From Polynucleobacter sp. MG-6-Vaara-E2 (GTDB taxonomy: Bacteria > Pseudomonadota > Gammaproteobacteria > Burkholderiales > Burkholderiaceae), in NCBI RefSeq assembly GCF_018687695.1, contig NZ_CP061303.1:1877847-1941846 (forward strand): a stretch of DNA of 64,000 bases. Direction: 5' to 3'. The notes under the pieces were generated by a model that did no database searches, was not told the DNA's origin, and saw nothing but the letters and a program-made list of their open reading frames with translations. This document shows positions 15,763 through 23,938 of this stretch, piece after piece. Both the position numbers and the translations under genes were made by a program. The first letter of the stretch is position 1. The number at the start of each line of letters is the position of its first letter.

Positions 15763-18509
15763 TCGACCAGACTGGCTAGTTGGCGGCGAACTTCCTCTAT
15801 CGTCTGACCTCGACGCTTCGCTAGATCCTCAACCTGATCAGTAGTAATTTTTCCTACATTGAAGTATTGCGCATCTGGATGGGCTAAATAGAAACCACTC
15901 ACACTAGAAGCTGGGTTCATTGCCATTGACTCAGTCAAAGTCATGCCTATATCTTCGGAACCAATCACTCTCAACAAATCCTGCTTAACCTCGTGCGCTG
16001 GGCAAGCAGGGTAACCAGGGGCAGGACGTATCCCACGGTACTCCTCATTAATCATCTGCTCATTTGTCAAAATTTCATCGGTTGCATAACCCCATAAATC
16101 AGTCCGAACACGATGGTGCAGCAATTCTGCGAATGCCTCTGCCAAGCGATCGGCTAAAGCTTTCAACATAATTGCACTGTAGTCATCATGCTTTGCCTGA
16201 AACTCAGCAACTTTTTTCTCAACACCATGGCCAGTTGTTACAGCAAAACAACCAAGGTAGTCTGCAACATGAGAATCTTTTGGCGCTACATAATCAGCTA
16301 GGCATCGATTGGGTCTGCGCACCCCATCTATTACTGGACGCTCAGATTGTTGACGCAAGTTATGCCAAACAAAAAGAGGATGCTCGCGTGCTTCATCGCT
16401 ATACAAAATAATATCGTCACCAATCGTATTAGCAGGATAAAAAGCCACCACCGCATCAGCTTGTAACCATTGGCCTTTAATCAACTTGTCTAACATTGCC
16501 TGAGCATCTGCGTATACCTTACGAGCCTCAATGCCAACAATCTCATCATCCAAGATTGCCGGAAATTTGCCTGCTAAATCCCAAGTTTGGAAGAACGGAG
16601 TCCAATCGATATATTTAGAAATATCACCCAGGGCAAAGTTTTTAAATACTCGACGACCAATAAACTTTGGCTTCTCTGGAACATAAGCAGACCAATTAAT
16701 CATCTCGCGATTCTTGCGAGCCGCCTCTAAAGAAATCGTTGGGGCAGCTTTTTTATTTGCATGTTGCTCACGAATGCGCTCATAGTCATCGCGTAAGTCT
16801 TGAATAAATTTCTTAGCGCTTTCATCTGAAAGCAGGCTAGACGCAACCGATACCGAGCGAGATGCATCGGGCACATAGACAACAGGGCCATCGTAATGAG
16901 GGGCAATTTTTACGGCGGTATGTACACGTGAAGTTGTTGCCCCGCCAATCATGAGAGGGATTTGACGCTCACGGAAATAATCATCGCGTTGCATTTCTTG
17001 GGCAACATAAGTCATCTCTTCAAGCGATGGCGTAATTAACCCAGACAGGCCAACGATGTCGGCATTTTCTTCTTTGGCACGCTTCAGAATTTCCGCGCAA
17101 GGAACCATCACGCCCATATTGGCCACTTCAAAGTTATTACATTGCAATACTACAGTCACAATGTTTTTACCAATGTCGTGTACGTCACCCTTAACCGTAG
17201 CCATCACAATCTTGCCTTTGGCTTTTGCTTCTCCGCCTGCAGCAATATGTTGACGCTTTTCTTCTTCAATATATGGAATTAGAATCGCAACAGCCTGCTT
17301 CATAACGCGAGCGCTCTTCACCACCTGTGGCAAAAACATTTTTCCGGCACCAAATAAATCGCCGACTACATTCATGCCATCCATTAAAGGGCCTTCAATC
17401 ACCTCGATTGGTCTACCGCCAGCGCCCATAATCTCAGCACGAAGTTCTTCGGTATCTTCTTCAATGAAAGTAGTAATGCCGTGAACCAATGCATGCGTTA
17501 AACGCTCGCGCACTACTGCCTCACGCCAAACTAGATTTTCAACTTGTTTAGTACCGTCACCCTTAAATTGATCGGCAATTGCCAATAATCTTTCGGTTGG
17601 TGTTTGACCATCTTTTTCTTTAAAACGATTTAGCACTACATCTTCGACGCGCTCCCGTAATTCGGCATCTAAATCAGCGTAGACGCCTAACTGACCGGCA
17701 TTCACGATACCCATATCCATACCAGCTTGAATAGCGTGATATAGGAATACCGTGTGAATCGCTTCACGCACACGATCGTTGCCACGGAATGAGAAGCTCA
17801 CATTGGAAACGCCACCGCTAACCTTAGCGCCCGGTAGATTTTCTTTAATCCAACGTGTGGCATTAATAAAATCTACCGCATAGTTATCATGCTCTTCAAT
17901 GCCTGTTGCAATCGCAAAGATATTGGGATCAAAAATGATGTCTTCTGCAGGAAATCCGATTTCATTAACTAGAATGTTGTAACAACGCTGACAGATTTCT
18001 GTCTTACGCTGAAAGGTATCAGCTTGACCTACTTCGTCAAAAGCCATGACAACTGAAGCGGCGCCATAGCGACGAATTAAACGAGCTTGCTTGCGAAAAG
18101 GCTCTTCACCTTCTTTTAAAGAAATCGAATTAACAATTGGCTTACCTTGAATACACTTCAAACCGGCCTCAATCACACTCCACTTAGAGGAGTCGATCAT
18201 GATTGGTACACGGGCAATGTCAGGCTCAGAGGCAATCAGATTTAAGAAGCGCGTCATCGCCGCTTCAGAATCTAACATTGCCTCATCCATATTGATATCA
18301 ATTACCTGCGCGCCGTTTTCAACTTGCTGGCGCGCCACTGCAAGCGCCTCATCAAATTGATTATTTAAAATCATGCGAGAAAAGGCTTTAGATCCCGTTA
18401 CGTTAGTGCGCTCACCAATATTGACAAAGCCAACTACTGAAGTAACGTTGAAGGGCTCAAGACCAGAAAGCTTCATCGCAGGCATTACTTTTGTATCTAT
18501 CTTGCTCAT
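15759..18509 (-). CDS. metH: Methionine synthase, cobalamin-binding and activation part
   Basis: A 916-residue protein holding the folate-, B12- and SAM-binding modules of cobalamin-dependent methionine synthase. Order: pterin-binding barrel (about 20-290), cap domain (about 320-420), B12 domain with D-V-H-D-I-G at 442-447 (His444 is the cobalt ligand), then the activation domain with R-P-A-P-G-Y-P-A-C-P near the C-terminus. The homocysteine-binding barrel is on the preceding gene, which it overlaps by four bases (ATGA). The two products should assemble to do the job of the single 1,200-residue enteric MetH. Split MetH is known in Burkholderiales. Confidence 0.95.
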   Translation of the reverse strand: MSKIDTKVMPAMKLSGLEPFNVTSVVGFVNIGERTNVTGSKAFSRMILNNQFDEALAVARQQVENGAQVIDINMDEAMLDSEAAMTRFLNLIASEPDIARVPIMIDSSKWSVIEAGLKCIQGKPIVNSISLKEGEEPFRKQARLIRRYGAASVVMAFDEVGQADTFQRKTEICQRCYNILVNEIGFPAEDIIFDPNIFAIATGIEEHDNYAVDFINATRWIKENLPGAKVSGGVSNVSFSFRGNDRVREAIHTVFLYHAIQAGMDMGIVNAGQLGVYADLDAELRERVEDVVLNRFKEKDGQTPTERLLAIADQFKGDGTKQVENLVWREAVVRERLTHALVHGITTFIEEDTEELRAEIMGAGGRPIEVIEGPLMDGMNVVGDLFGAGKMFLPQVVKSARVMKQAVAILIPYIEEEKRQHIAAGGEAKAKGKIVMATVKGDVHDIGKNIVTVVLQCNNFEVANMGVMVPCAEILKRAKEENADIVGLSGLITPSLEEMTYVAQEMQRDDYFRERQIPLMIGGATTSRVHTAVKIAPHYDGPVVYVPDASRSVSVASSLLSDESAKKFIQDLRDDYERIREQHANKKAAPTISLEAARKNREMINWSAYVPEKPKFIGRRVFKNFALGDISKYIDWTPFFQTWDLAGKFPAILDDEIVGIEARKVYADAQAMLDKLIKGQWLQADAVVAFYPANTIGDDIILYSDEAREHPLFVWHNLRQQSERPVIDGVRRPNRCLADYVAPKDSHVADYLGCFAVTTGHGVEKKVAEFQAKHDDYSAIMLKALADRLAEAFAELLHHRVRTDLWGYATDEILTNEQMINEEYRGIRPAPGYPACPAHEVKQDLLRVIGSEDIGMTLTESMAMNPASSVSGFYLAHPDAQYFNVGKITTDQVEDLAKRRGQTIEEVRRQLASLVD

Positions 18510-19570
18510 ACAGATTCCTCTGTATTTTCGCGATAAAAAGCGCGGGGCTTGCGCTTTGCAACAGCATTAGCAATCGCTCGAATATGATCTGGTGTTGTGC
18601 CACAGCAACCGCCAACCAAATTGACCAAGCCATCTTTGGCAAACCCATCTACCAAGCTAGATGTGATGTCAGGAGTCTCATCAAATCCGGTGTCACTCAT
18701 AGGGTTTGGAAGGCCAGCGTTCGGATAGCAAGATACTGCCGTGTCACAAATGCGTGAAAGCTCTGCAATATAAGGTCGCATCAATGCTGCACCAAGCGCA
18801 CAGTTCAGGCCAAATGTCAGTGGCTTGATATGACGCAAGCTATTCCAGAATGCTTCAACTGTTTGACCAGACAGAATTCGACCAGAAGCATCAGTCACTG
18901 TTCCAGAAATCATGACCGGTAAACGCTCACCTGTATCTTCAAAAAATTCATCAAGCGCAAACAAAGCTGCTTTTGCATTTAGCGTATCGAAAATCGTTTC
19001 AACTAAAAATAAATCGACGCCACCCGCAAACAAGCCTTCAATCTGCTCGCGATAAGAAGCACGTAATGCATCAAAAGTTATGTTACGCGCGCCTGGATCA
19101 TTTACGTCAGGAGAAATACTGGCCGTTTTTGGAGTGGGGCCAATTGCGCCAGCCGCAAAACGAGGCTTATCTGGAGTGCTGTATTTTTCACAAGCAGCTC
19201 GAGCAAGTTTTGCAGAAACTTCATTCATCTCGCGAGCCAAACCTGGCATTTTGTAATCCTCTTGAGCTACTGAGGTTGCACCAAAAGTATTGGTCTCAAT
19301 GATGTCTGCACCCGCATCCAGATATTGTTCATGGATCTTGCTAATTATTTGCGGCTGGGTCAGCACCAGGAGTTCATTATTGCCCTTGAGATCCCCGGGA
19401 TGATCGGCAAAACGAGTGTTGCCAGGCAATCCACGGTAATCTGCCTCACTTAGCTTGTATTGCTGAATCATGGTTCCCATTGCACCATCCAAAATAAGGA
19501 TGCGCTGCTTCAGCAAATCAGGAAGCTCCTGACCGCGGGTATAAGGCTGGGATAAACCATTAAATTGCAT
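18506..19570 (-). CDS. metH: Methionine synthase, homocysteine-binding part
   Basis: A 354-residue homocysteine S-methyltransferase domain, equal to the N-terminal barrel of MetH. Zinc ligands are Cys257 (G-L-N-C-A-L-G) and Cys322/Cys323 (G-G-C-C-G-T-T). The sequence I-L-D-G-A-M-G-T-M-I-Q near residue 26 is family-typical. It is the first gene of the metH pair and is translationally coupled to the large part. Only 74 bases separate its start from that of phaM, leaving no room for a cobalamin riboswitch. Confidence 0.95.
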   Translation of the reverse strand: MQFNGLSQPYTRGQELPDLLKQRILILDGAMGTMIQQYKLSEADYRGLPGNTRFADHPGDLKGNNELLVLTQPQIISKIHEQYLDAGADIIETNTFGATSVAQEDYKMPGLAREMNEVSAKLARAACEKYSTPDKPRFAAGAIGPTPKTASISPDVNDPGARNITFDALRASYREQIEGLFAGGVDLFLVETIFDTLNAKAALFALDEFFEDTGERLPVMISGTVTDASGRILSGQTVEAFWNSLRHIKPLTFGLNCALGAALMRPYIAELSRICDTAVSCYPNAGLPNPMSDTGFDETPDITSSLVDGFAKDGLVNLVGGCCGTTPDHIRAIANAVAKRKPRAFYRENTEESV

Positions 19571-19644
19571 TGAGTTACCGGGATTAATCTCTAGAATCCC
19601 TTATTCTATTGGAAAAGCCACTTTTTATTTACCCCGGAGCCTCT

Positions 19645-20100
19645 ATGTTTGGAACTATTCCAGAATTCAATCAAAGCCTTGAAATGTTTAAAACCATGTG
19701 GGGTCAAGGTGCGGCAGGTCAAGCTGGGCAGTTTCCCTTCACTACTGATGCCTCAAAGGCTGGTGGTGGTCTAGGATCAGCTTTTCCTGGCATGGATACC
19801 GAAGAACTCGAGAAACGCATCAAAGACCTTAAAAGTGTTGAGAACTGGCTTAATCTCAACCTCAACATTTTGAAGTCAACAATTCAAGGACTTGAAGTTC
19901 AACATGCCACCATGATGGCTCTCAAGTCTTTCGGTGATGCCGTTTCTGCGGCAGGTGCCGCAGCTACAGCGCCCAAAGAGGAGACCGCCAATCAAACAAG
20001 CAGCGTTAAAGCGAAACCGCGGAAAACCGCAAAACGCCGTCCTCGCAAAGCTGGCGAACCAACTTTCCTCGACGAAGTAGGTAATTCAGATGAGCAATAG
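19645..20100 (+). CDS. phaM: PhaM-type polyhydroxyalkanoate granule protein
   Basis: A 151-residue protein resembling PhaM, which binds PHB synthase and DNA and links storage granules to the nucleoid. The start M-F-G-T-I-P-E-F-N and the central segment around L-E-K-R-I-x-D-L-K-S-V-E-N-W-L are family-typical. The C-terminus is Ala-rich, then basic (K-P-R-K-T-A-K-R-R-P-R-K), as expected for DNA binding. An in-frame start 12 codons upstream (19609) is possible, but GGAG at 19635-19638 favours ATG 19645. The last 95 bases overlap the MBL gene on the other strand. Confidence 0.85.
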   Translation: MFGTIPEFNQSLEMFKTMWGQGAAGQAGQFPFTTDASKAGGGLGSAFPGMDTEELEKRIKDLKSVENWLNLNLNILKSTIQGLEVQHATMMALKSFGDAVSAAGAAATAPKEETANQTSSVKAKPRKTAKRRPRKAGEPTFLDEVGNSDEQ

Positions 20101-21097
20101 CCTCACCCATAGCAAAAGTAAGTTGGTGAATATCTAATTCGCGCCTGAATAAAACCGGCACTATCTCACGTGCAGTTGCCGGTTTTTTACATGCGTTAAG
20201 CGTTTCTGCTAAACGCTCATCATGATGCGCATTGAGTTGTGCAATACGAGGCTTCATACCAGTGAATGGTTTGCCATGCGAAGGCAGAACCAATGTTTCA
20301 TCGGGTAAGGGCAAATACTTTTCAAGAGACTGTAAATATAAGCCAAGGGGATCAGCATCTGGGTCGGCATCATAAACACTGACATTCGTTGAGATACGAG
20401 GCAACAACATATCCCCCGAAATCAAAATATCTAGCGCTTTACAAAAGAGAGATGCGTGCTCGGGTGCATGCCCAAAACCCATAATGACTTGCCAAGGATG
20501 ACCGCCAATCAAAATGGATTCACCATCAAGAATACGGCGATATTGGCGCGGTACTCCAGGCACCATATTGCTATAGTAATTTGATCGTGCCCGAATTTTT
20601 TCTAAATCTTCTGGACTGGTTAAGCCATGCTTTTGAAAATGGTCTGCCGAACCCCCGCCACCGGCACGCGCTCCAACCGCAGCGCCGCCTTCTTTGCAAC
20701 TAAGCCACTGCGCCGTTAAGTAATCAGTCATAGAAATCCATAAGGGCACTTTCCATTTATCGCATAGCCACTGCGATAAGCCGACATGATCTGGATGCAT
20801 GTGCGTCACGATAACTCTGAGCACAGGCAAGCCTTCAAGCTGGGTTACAAAAATTTGCTCCCAAGAAGCTTTTGTTTCCTCATTGGCAATGCCACAATCC
20901 ACAATCGTCCAGCCAGAGATTCCATCAATTTCATCGCGTAATAGCCACAGATTGATATGGTCCAAGGCAAATGGGAGGCGCATTCTTAGCCAACGTACGC
21001 CGGGCGCTACCTCGATGGTCTCACCAATCTGCGGAAGCCTGTCGCCTAAGGGATAATGAATAGCGGTTTCGTCAGTAGATTGTTTTTGAGTACTCAT
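20006..21097 (-). CDS. Metallo-beta-lactamase-fold hydrolase
   Basis: A 363-residue hydrolase with the metal-binding motif T-H-M-H-P-D-H at residues 98-104, further metal residues in G-H-A-P-E-H-A and S-G-D, and a C-terminal winged-helix-like domain ending A-H-L-N-Y-L-L-R-R-G-K-L. This architecture is shared by LACTB2-type proteins and related thioesterases or nucleases; the substrate is not clear. The C-terminal 95 bases lie antisense to the end of phaM, and the phaM terminator falls inside codons for about residues 304-316. The domain is complete and family-like, so the overlap appears genuine. Confidence 0.88.
   Translation of the reverse strand: MSTQKQSTDETAIHYPLGDRLPQIGETIEVAPGVRWLRMRLPFALDHINLWLLRDEIDGISGWTIVDCGIANEETKASWEQIFVTQLEGLPVLRVIVTHMHPDHVGLSQWLCDKWKVPLWISMTDYLTAQWLSCKEGGAAVGARAGGGGSADHFQKHGLTSPEDLEKIRARSNYYSNMVPGVPRQYRRILDGESILIGGHPWQVIMGFGHAPEHASLFCKALDILISGDMLLPRISTNVSVYDADPDADPLGLYLQSLEKYLPLPDETLVLPSHGKPFTGMKPRIAQLNAHHDERLAETLNACKKPATAREIVPVLFRRELDIHQLTFAMGEAIAHLNYLLRRGKLVRQLCEDGVLRFSAVSL
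20151..20188 (+). terminator. Rho-independent terminator of phaM
   Basis: AAAACCGGC at 20151-20159 pairs perfectly with GCCGGTTTT at 20178-20186 across an 18-base loop, and the right arm runs into a T6 tract (20183-20188). It is 50 bases past the phaM stop and lies entirely inside the oppositely oriented MBL coding sequence. Confidence 0.7.
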
Positions 21098-21135
21098 GTT
21101 TTATTTTTCATTCTTCTAATACATTTAGACTTGCT

Positions 21136-21312
21136 TTGACTAAAGTTCCGTCACCCTGCATCAACTGGTGCGATATTAATCCTGAGACTGGATATTGTCG
21201 GGGCTGCTATCGCACGATTACCGAAATTGCCGACTGGTCAGAACTATCAAACACTGACAAGCTTAAAGTTTGGTCGCAATTGCAGGCTCGCAAACCTCAA
21301 GCTACCCCATAA
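21136..21312 (+). CDS. DUF1289 small cysteine-rich protein
   Basis: A 58-residue protein with four cysteines at C8, C12, C21 and C24, the pattern of the DUF1289 family (PF06945) that begins near P-S-P-C-I-N-x-C and continues C-x-G-C-x-R-T-x-x-E-I-x-x-W. It probably binds a metal ion or iron-sulfur cluster; function is unknown. The only family-consistent start is TTG at 21136 (M-T-K-V-P-S-P-C). No good ribosome-binding site is visible, so initiation is uncertain. The reading frame ends at TAA 21310-21312, just before the convergent acuI gene. Confidence 0.82.
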   Translation: MTKVPSPCINWCDINPETGYCRGCYRTITEIADWSELSNTDKLKVWSQLQARKPQATP

Positions 21313-21329
21313 ATAAAGTTTTGCTGGTC

Positions 21330-22313
21330 TTATTTATTAACGTCAACAATCAAACGACCACGCACATTACCCGCCATTAATTCTTTTGCATACTTTAGTG
21401 ATTCTTCTAAGGTAATTTCATGAGAAATTTCATCGAGCGTTTTTAGATCAACTAATTTACTGAGTTGTTCATAAGCGGCAATCCGTTTTTCACGTGGCAC
21501 AGTGACACTGTTAACACCATACAAGGTCACGCCACGCAAAATAAATGGCGCAACACTGGATGGGAAGTCCATGCCCTGTGCAAGACCACAAGCCGCTACT
21601 GCACCATTACTCTTTGTCTGGGCACAGGCATTTGCCAAGGTATGACTACCAACGCTATCTAATACGGCAGCCCAACGTTCTTTCGCCAAAGGCTTGCCTG
21701 GCTCAGATAAGGTAGCACGATCAATAATTTCAGTAGCGCCTAATTTTTTCAAATAGTCTGCTTCAGCCATTCGGCCAGTACTAGCAACTACCGTGAAACC
21801 CAACTTACTTAACAAGTGAACCGCGAAACTCCCTACGCCACCCGCTGCACCAGTTACCAGCACCTCACCATCGCTTGGCTTAAGTCCATGCTTTTGCAAA
21901 GCCATGACGCACAGCATGGCGGTATAGCCTGCGGTACCGATTGCTAGGGCCTGTTTGGCTGAAAACCCTTTTGGCAGCGGAATGAGCCAATCAGCCTTTA
22001 CGCGCGCTTGTTGCGCCAATCCACCCCAATGTCCCTCACCGACCCCCCAGCCGTTCAGAAGAACCATGTCGCCAGCCTTAAAGTCGGCACTAGAGCTTTC
22101 AATTACTTCACCAGCAAAATCAATGCCAGGAACCATTGGAAAGCTACGCACCACAGGACTTTTGCCGGTAATAGCCAGGCCATCCTTGTAATTTAAGGTT
22201 GAATACAGAACCTTGACCCGAACATCACCCTCAGGGAGCTGAGCCTCATCCGCTTGGCCTAGCTCAGCGCGATAACCCTGGTCATCTTTATTGATCAATA
22301 TTGCTTTAAACAT
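21330..22313 (-). CDS. acuI: Acrylyl-CoA reductase AcuI/YhdH family oxidoreductase
   Basis: A 327-residue zinc-free medium-chain reductase. The N-terminal GroES-like domain contains Y-S-T-L-N-Y-K-D-G-L-A and P-G-I-D-F-A-G-E-V; the NADPH-binding motif G-A-A-G-G-V-G follows around residue 155. AcuI enzymes reduce acryloyl-CoA to propionyl-CoA and detoxify this reactive intermediate. Family membership is secure; the substrate is inferred. It is divergent from the small lipoprotein gene with about 90 bases between starts. Confidence 0.88.
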   Translation of the reverse strand: MFKAILINKDDQGYRAELGQADEAQLPEGDVRVKVLYSTLNYKDGLAITGKSPVVRSFPMVPGIDFAGEVIESSSADFKAGDMVLLNGWGVGEGHWGGLAQQARVKADWLIPLPKGFSAKQALAIGTAGYTAMLCVMALQKHGLKPSDGEVLVTGAAGGVGSFAVHLLSKLGFTVVASTGRMAEADYLKKLGATEIIDRATLSEPGKPLAKERWAAVLDSVGSHTLANACAQTKSNGAVAACGLAQGMDFPSSVAPFILRGVTLYGVNSVTVPREKRIAAYEQLSKLVDLKTLDEISHEITLEESLKYAKELMAGNVRGRLIVDVNK

Positions 22314-22400
22314 GTCTCTTCCTTTTCAAACGAGGCAAATCCCCACAGCTTTTGCGTAATAGGTTTATCCTAACGAGCATTATTGATTATGGAGGCTTCC

Positions 22401-22697
22401 ATGAAAAAAATTCTACTATTAACCGCGATTTCTGGCTCACTGCTCTCAGGCTGCTATTCCACTGAAATAAACATGTCTATGGGCAATATGCGCCTCATTA
22501 GTTCAAGTGCCAATCCACAAGATGTGATGGACTTTGCAACTAAGACCTGTAAAAACGATTTCTATGAAGGTGCAAGCTTTTTATCCAAGGCAGGTAAGGA
22601 ATATCGCTTTAAGTGTGTAAAAGCTGAAGAAAACGAAGTATTAATTCCTATTCCAGGAACTACGATCGAACCAACAGCCAAAGCAGAGAAAAAGTAA
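22401..22697 (+). CDS. Small hypothetical lipoprotein
   Basis: A 98-residue predicted lipoprotein. The start at ATG 22401 is chosen because GGAGG (22391-22395) lies five bases upstream and the product then begins with a normal signal peptide (M-K-K-I-L-L-L) and a lipobox L-S-G-C at residues 15-18. An in-frame TTG at 22383 would add six unlikely residues. The mature part has two more cysteines, which could form a disulfide. No family recognised. It is followed eight bases later by the flavin reductase gene. Confidence 0.7.
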   Translation: MKKILLLTAISGSLLSGCYSTEINMSMGNMRLISSSANPQDVMDFATKTCKNDFYEGASFLSKAGKEYRFKCVKAEENEVLIPIPGTTIEPTAKAEKK

Positions 22698-22704
22698 ATA
22701 TCTG

Positions 22705-23205
22705 ATGGCCCCATTTACCTCACAAGATCTTCGCAAAGGATTTGCCTCTTTCGCGACCGGGGTCACAGTAATTACTTGTATTGATGAGGATCAAAAGCCT
22801 CACGGTATTACGATTAGCTCGTTTAATACAGTCTCCTTAGAGCCCCCGCTTATTCTGTGGAGCCTCAAGAAACACTCTCGCCTGATGCCATGGGTAGAGG
22901 TTGGCAAAAAGCATCTTATTCACGTGCTTGAGCGCAAGCAAGAAGCGCTAGCGATGCACTTTGCCACCGTAAAGGTAGATCAATTTAATGATGTTGATCA
23001 CAAGATCGCGGCCAGCGGTCTTACGCAGATTGATCATTGTGTCGCCTACTATGAATGCGAAACAGTTTCTGTTCATGTTGGCGGAGATCACAATATCATC
23101 GTTGCTAAAGTGATCAATCTCAAAAATCATCCTGAAAAAGAGCCTCTTATTTTTGCCCGTAGCAAATTCGTTGGCCTCGATTTCTCAGAAATACAATCTC
23201 ACTAA
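22705..23205 (+). CDS. Flavin reductase family protein
   Basis: A 166-residue FMN-binding split-barrel protein (PF01613). The N-terminal motif F-A-T-G-V-T-V-I-T and the central G-I-T-I-S-S-F-N-T-V-S-L-E-P-P-L-I-L-W are typical of reductases that supply reduced flavin to two-component monooxygenases. No monooxygenase is adjacent, so the partner is unknown. It lies between the lipoprotein and GST genes on the same strand, with a 31-base gap to the latter. Confidence 0.85.
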   Translation: MAPFTSQDLRKGFASFATGVTVITCIDEDQKPHGITISSFNTVSLEPPLILWSLKKHSRLMPWVEVGKKHLIHVLERKQEALAMHFATVKVDQFNDVDHKIAASGLTQIDHCVAYYECETVSVHVGGDHNIIVAKVINLKNHPEKEPLIFARSKFVGLDFSEIQSH

Positions 23206-23236
23206 AACCAATCAACACTCGTAAGGAAATGCCAAG

Positions 23237-23899
23237 ATGCGTTTATGGGGTCGTAAAAGTTCCATCAATGTTCAAAAAGTATTATGGTGTCTTGCGGAAC
23301 TGGGTCTGAAAGAAGGTGTAGATTTTGAACGTATTGATGCGGGCCTCCAATTTGGCATTGTTCGCTCACCAGAGTTTTTAAAACTCAACCCCAATGGACT
23401 TGTTCCAACCCTGGAGGATGGTGATCTTACTCTGTGGGAATCTAATACCATCATGCGTTACCTGGTATCGCAGCACGACAAAAATCTTCGATTTCCACAA
23501 GATGTGAAATCTCGGTATGGCTCAGAAAAGTGGATGGACTGGCAAGTGGGTACTCTTTGGCCAGCGCTAAGACCCACCTTTATAGGACTTACTAGAGTTC
23601 CAGAAGCAGAACGTGATTATGTTGGTATTCAAAAAGCTTATCAAGATACCAACCAATTATTTAGCTCGCTCGATCACACGCTGGGATCATATGCTTATTG
23701 CTCAGGAGAGCAATTTCAGATTGGGGATATTGTGCTGTCCTTGTGTGTACATCGCTGGATATTGCTGAATGAGTTCTTCCCAAGAGAAACTGGGGCACGC
23801 GCCGATCTAAAAAATATTGATCGCTGGCTAAAGCAGCTAAAAACCGATACGCATTTTCAAGAGTTCGCGGAAAAAGAACTCAACATTATTAGCAAGTGA
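23237..23899 (+). CDS. Glutathione S-transferase family protein
   Basis: A 220-residue protein with an N-terminal thioredoxin-like domain (residues 1-80, including N-P-N-G-L-V-P-T-L and the glutathione-contact W-E-S-N-T-I-M-R-Y-L) and an all-helical C-terminal domain. The likely activating residue is in the K-S-S-I-N-V-Q-K segment near residues 7-14. A GAAATG-adjacent AAGGAA serves as ribosome-binding site. Substrate unknown. It is convergent with the RND permease gene. Confidence 0.85.
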   Translation: MRLWGRKSSINVQKVLWCLAELGLKEGVDFERIDAGLQFGIVRSPEFLKLNPNGLVPTLEDGDLTLWESNTIMRYLVSQHDKNLRFPQDVKSRYGSEKWMDWQVGTLWPALRPTFIGLTRVPEAERDYVGIQKAYQDTNQLFSSLDHTLGSYAYCSGEQFQIGDIVLSLCVHRWILLNEFFPRETGARADLKNIDRWLKQLKTDTHFQEFAEKELNIISK

Positions 23900-23938
23900 T
23901 ATTGAGCGCACCCAAATCGTACAACTACTCTTCTTTAG

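Noticed and set aside
19571..19644. Cobalamin riboswitch upstream of metH
   Set aside because: Only 74 bases separate the divergent starts, too short for the aptamer, and no B12-box-like sequence is visible.
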